Source of the DNA: Bauldia litoralis
Lineage (GTDB): Bacteria; Pseudomonadota; Alphaproteobacteria; Rhizobiales; Kaistiaceae
Direction of reading: 5' to 3'
NCBI GenBank assembly: GCA_945882315.1
Contig: CAMCWB010000003.1
Coordinates: 38,158 to 102,157 of the forward strand
Length of the DNA: 64,000 nucleotides
Within the stretch, counting starts at the first letter, position 1, and each line of letters opens with the position of its first letter. The notes beneath the pieces are model-generated. The model was not told the DNA's origin. It made no database searches and was given only the letters and a program-made list of their open reading frames with translations. The translations under genes and the position numbers were made by a program. This document shows, piece by piece, positions 62,390-64,000 of the stretch.

Positions 62390-63829
62390 TCAGGCCGGCA
62401 TCGGCGAGGCGACAAGTCCGCCGGCCGCTGCGGGCCTTGCCTGCGCAGGCTCGGAGGCGACGCTGCGCGTCACCGACCGGCGCTCCGCATCGATGCGCTC
62501 GATGAGGAAGAAAGCGCGTTCGGCGCTGCCGAGCAGCGTCAGGACCGCACCACGCTCCGCCCAGGGCAGGTCGCCGCCCTTGCGCAGGCAGCGCTCGCGC
62601 AGCGTCAGCAGGACCGCGAGACGCGGCGCCGCTTCGGCGGGAACATCCGGCATGTCCGACGTCGCCGGCGTGATCGCCTGCATCGCATCGGCGATCTGGT
62701 TGAGCGTCGCGTCGACGAGTTCGCGCCCGGCCGGCGAGAACTTCTGGCGTTCGATGCGGCGAGCCACCTGGAAGAGCGTCTCGCCGAGGCTCGCCGTCCA
62801 GTCTTCCTCCTCGATCAGGCTCGCGACGAGATCGGCTTTGCCATAGGGCATGTTCGGGTCGAGCATATGCGCGGTGAATTCGCGGATGTCGCGGCTCAGC
62901 ACGTCGATCGACGCGAAGTGCTTCTTGGCATCGTCCGGCGCTGTCGGAACGCCGCGGGCCAGCGCCAGGAAGAGCCCTGCCGCCTCGAGGTAGCGAACCG
63001 TCTCGCGCTGGATCGCCGACACGCCCTTGGGGAGATCCTTGAGGAGCTGCGGATCGAGATAGCGGGCCTGCGAATAGTCCTCCTGATCCTCCGACGCATG
63101 GTGGCCGACGCGCGACAGGACGCGGTCGAACACATTGATGAAGGGAAACAGGAGGGCCGTGTTGAAGAGGTTGAAGGCCGTCGAATAGACGCCCACCGCC
63201 ACCGGCACCAGCGGGAAGGTCTCCTTGCCGTCGATGACCACCGCAACGCTCGGATCGCCGCCGAAGAAGCTCATGACCCAGATCAGGAGCTGCATCGACA
63301 TGAAGAACAGCGGCAACATCACCAGGACGCCGATGATGTTGAAGGATATGTGCGCGTAGGCGGCGCGTTTGGCGTTCCGCGTCAGGTTCAGCGACGCCAG
63401 CCACGAGGTGATCGTCGTGCCGAGGTCGGCGCCGAGCGAGAAGGCGACCGCGGTCTGCCATTCGAGGACGCCGGCGGCGCCGAGGCCCATCACGATGCCG
63501 ATCGTCGCCGAGGACGAGTGGATGAGCGCCGTCATCGCCGCCGCGATCAGCACGCACCAGATCAGGCCCATGTAGGTGTCGGCCTTGAGGCTGGAGATGA
63601 TGCCCATCACCTCGGGCATGCTGCGCAGCGGCCGCAGTCCGCCGGTCATCAAATTGAGGCCGTAGAAGATCAGCGCGAAGCCCATCACGGAGAGCGCGAT
63701 GTTGCGGACCTTCTCACCCTTGGAGAAGACATAGACCAGCGCCGCGAGACCGCCGATCATGAGGCCGAGCGGACCGAGCGGCAGGGCGATGAGGCCGTTG
63801 CCGAGCGTCGTGCCGATATTGGCGCCCAT
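62390..63829 (-). CDS. Na/Pi cotransporter family protein, probably 5'-truncated
   Basis: A 479-residue frame from the first ATG, at MGANIGTT, which is the middle of the first Na/Pi-cotransporter repeat. The second repeat is complete (TALIHSSSATIGIVMGLGAAG, GADLGTTITSWL), followed by a long PhoU-like helical cytosolic domain (about 250-479). Family members normally have about 60-90 more N-terminal residues with a first QSSS motif. Here the frame is open upstream only through KPAISVI and then runs into transposase sequence. I conclude that the 5' end was lost to the insertion and the product is likely inactive. Confidence 0.8.
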   Translation of the reverse strand: MGANIGTTLGNGLIALPLGPLGLMIGGLAALVYVFSKGEKVRNIALSVMGFALIFYGLNLMTGGLRPLRSMPEVMGIISSLKADTYMGLIWCVLIAAAMTALIHSSSATIGIVMGLGAAGVLEWQTAVAFSLGADLGTTITSWLASLNLTRNAKRAAYAHISFNIIGVLVMLPLFFMSMQLLIWVMSFFGGDPSVAVVIDGKETFPLVPVAVGVYSTAFNLFNTALLFPFINVFDRVLSRVGHHASEDQEDYSQARYLDPQLLKDLPKGVSAIQRETVRYLEAAGLFLALARGVPTAPDDAKKHFASIDVLSRDIREFTAHMLDPNMPYGKADLVASLIEEEDWTASLGETLFQVARRIERQKFSPAGRELVDATLNQIADAMQAITPATSDMPDVPAEAAPRLAVLLTLRERCLRKGGDLPWAERGAVLTLLGSAERAFFLIERIDAERRSVTRSVASEPAQARPAAAGGLVASPMPA

Positions 63830-63873
63830 GATGACGCTGATCGCCGGCTTGAGGACACTCGCAGCGATAACCG

Positions 63874-64000
63874 CTACGGTTCTTTGGGGATACGGGGCTT
63901 GATCGCATAGTTCCAGTCGGGATGGAACGCGTCGCCCACGATGTCGAGAAGCTTCATCTCGGCTTTCTTGATTCGGATGCCCTTCTGGTAGGTGCGCTCG
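63874..64000 (-). CDS. ISAzo13-type transposase, C-terminal 41 codons
   Basis: The minus strand encodes the last 41 residues of a protein ending at TAG 63874-63876 and continuing beyond the window. The tail contains YQKGIRIKKAEMKLLDIV then FHPDWNYAIKPR, matching the C-terminus of ISAzo13-family transposases as I remember them. The end of the element should lie between 63840 and 63873, directly against the Na/Pi cotransporter remnant. Confidence 0.72.
   Translation of the reverse strand, partial: ERTYQKGIRIKKAEMKLLDIVGDAFHPDWNYAIKPRIPKEP

Noticed and set aside
62298..63557. Possible long N-terminal extension of PstS
   Set aside because: It is a shadow of the Na/Pi cotransporter gene. A GTG with a GGAG site and a signal peptide begins at 62297.
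1..64000. CRISPR arrays, toxin-antitoxin pairs, restriction or phage-defence islands, prophage genes
   Set aside because: I looked for regularly spaced repeats, small paired genes and typical nuclease, helicase or phage products and found none. The MoxR operon can resemble ternary defence systems, but its DUF58/BatA/DUF4159 content is the ordinary envelope type.
1..64000. tRNA, rRNA and known riboswitch structures
   Set aside because: No TTCGA-type T-loop with matching acceptor stem, no rRNA segments and no recognisable cobalamin, TPP, SAM or glycine riboswitch core was seen in the intergenic regions. A covariance-model search would be needed to exclude small RNAs.

Overview
The window is a chromosomal stretch of a GC-rich alphaproteobacterium. 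I would place it in the Hyphomicrobiales (Rhizobiales). The reasons are the NUDIX/DUF6111/CCA-transferase gene order, Irr-type iron control elements, oxygen-dependent HemF, and several palindromic repeat families typical of that order. I see no tRNA, rRNA, CRISPR array, phage block or replication origin. The only mobile-element gene is the last 41 codons of an ISAzo13-type transposase at the right edge.

Layout. Bases 1-5158: RNA and haem housekeeping (trmL 3' end, hemF, a GT-C-like membrane protein, cca, DUF6111, CoA pyrophosphatase). 5437-12258: a four-gene translationally coupled MoxR/DUF58/DUF4159/vWA membrane operon. 12292-17306: rhlE, GNAT, NUDIX, metallophosphoesterase, a one-TM protein and a YbaK-type deacylase. 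17406-25316: an amine-catabolism cluster of Fe-alcohol dehydrogenase, bPH protein, aldehyde dehydrogenase, glutamine-synthetase-like ligase, ethanolamine-type permease and N-formylglutamate-amidohydrolase-like enzyme, with a divergent RpiR regulator. The set can be read as a gamma-glutamylated amino-alcohol pathway. 25376-31896: ZntB, two glycine-zipper proteins, an Ldh-family dehydrogenase, a class II cyclic-nucleotide phosphodiesterase, an orphan amino-acid-type binding protein and PBP4. 32010-37709: two EntS-like MFS exporters, an L-arabinonate-type dehydratase and glutaryl-CoA dehydrogenase.

37788-48190 is an iron region. It holds an FbpABC ferric transporter and an imelysin / di-haem protein / imelysin / DUF1513 operon. 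Five copies of a 13-bp palindrome, T(A/G)GA(A/G)-N3-TTC(T/C)A, lie in front of fbpA (two), fbpC (one) and the imelysin operon (two). I read these as Irr boxes (ICE) that put the whole region under one iron regulon.

48307-57888 holds an SDR, two related ketopantoate-reductase-like proteins, an orphan NitT/TauT-type binding protein and a complete peptide/opine-type ABC importer. 58128-62297 holds an autotransporter, a frameshifted tandem-YCII gene and pstS. The window ends with an Na/Pi cotransporter whose 5' end appears cut off by the ISAzo13-type element.

Repeats are prominent: three copies of a TAGGGTGGGCAAAG cloverleaf-like palindrome, two copies of a GAGCAATGTCAGGAAAA element, one 172-bp palindromic element, and one 149-bp element with perfect 26-bp terminal inverted repeats. 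The last sits in frame inside the leader of an imelysin gene.
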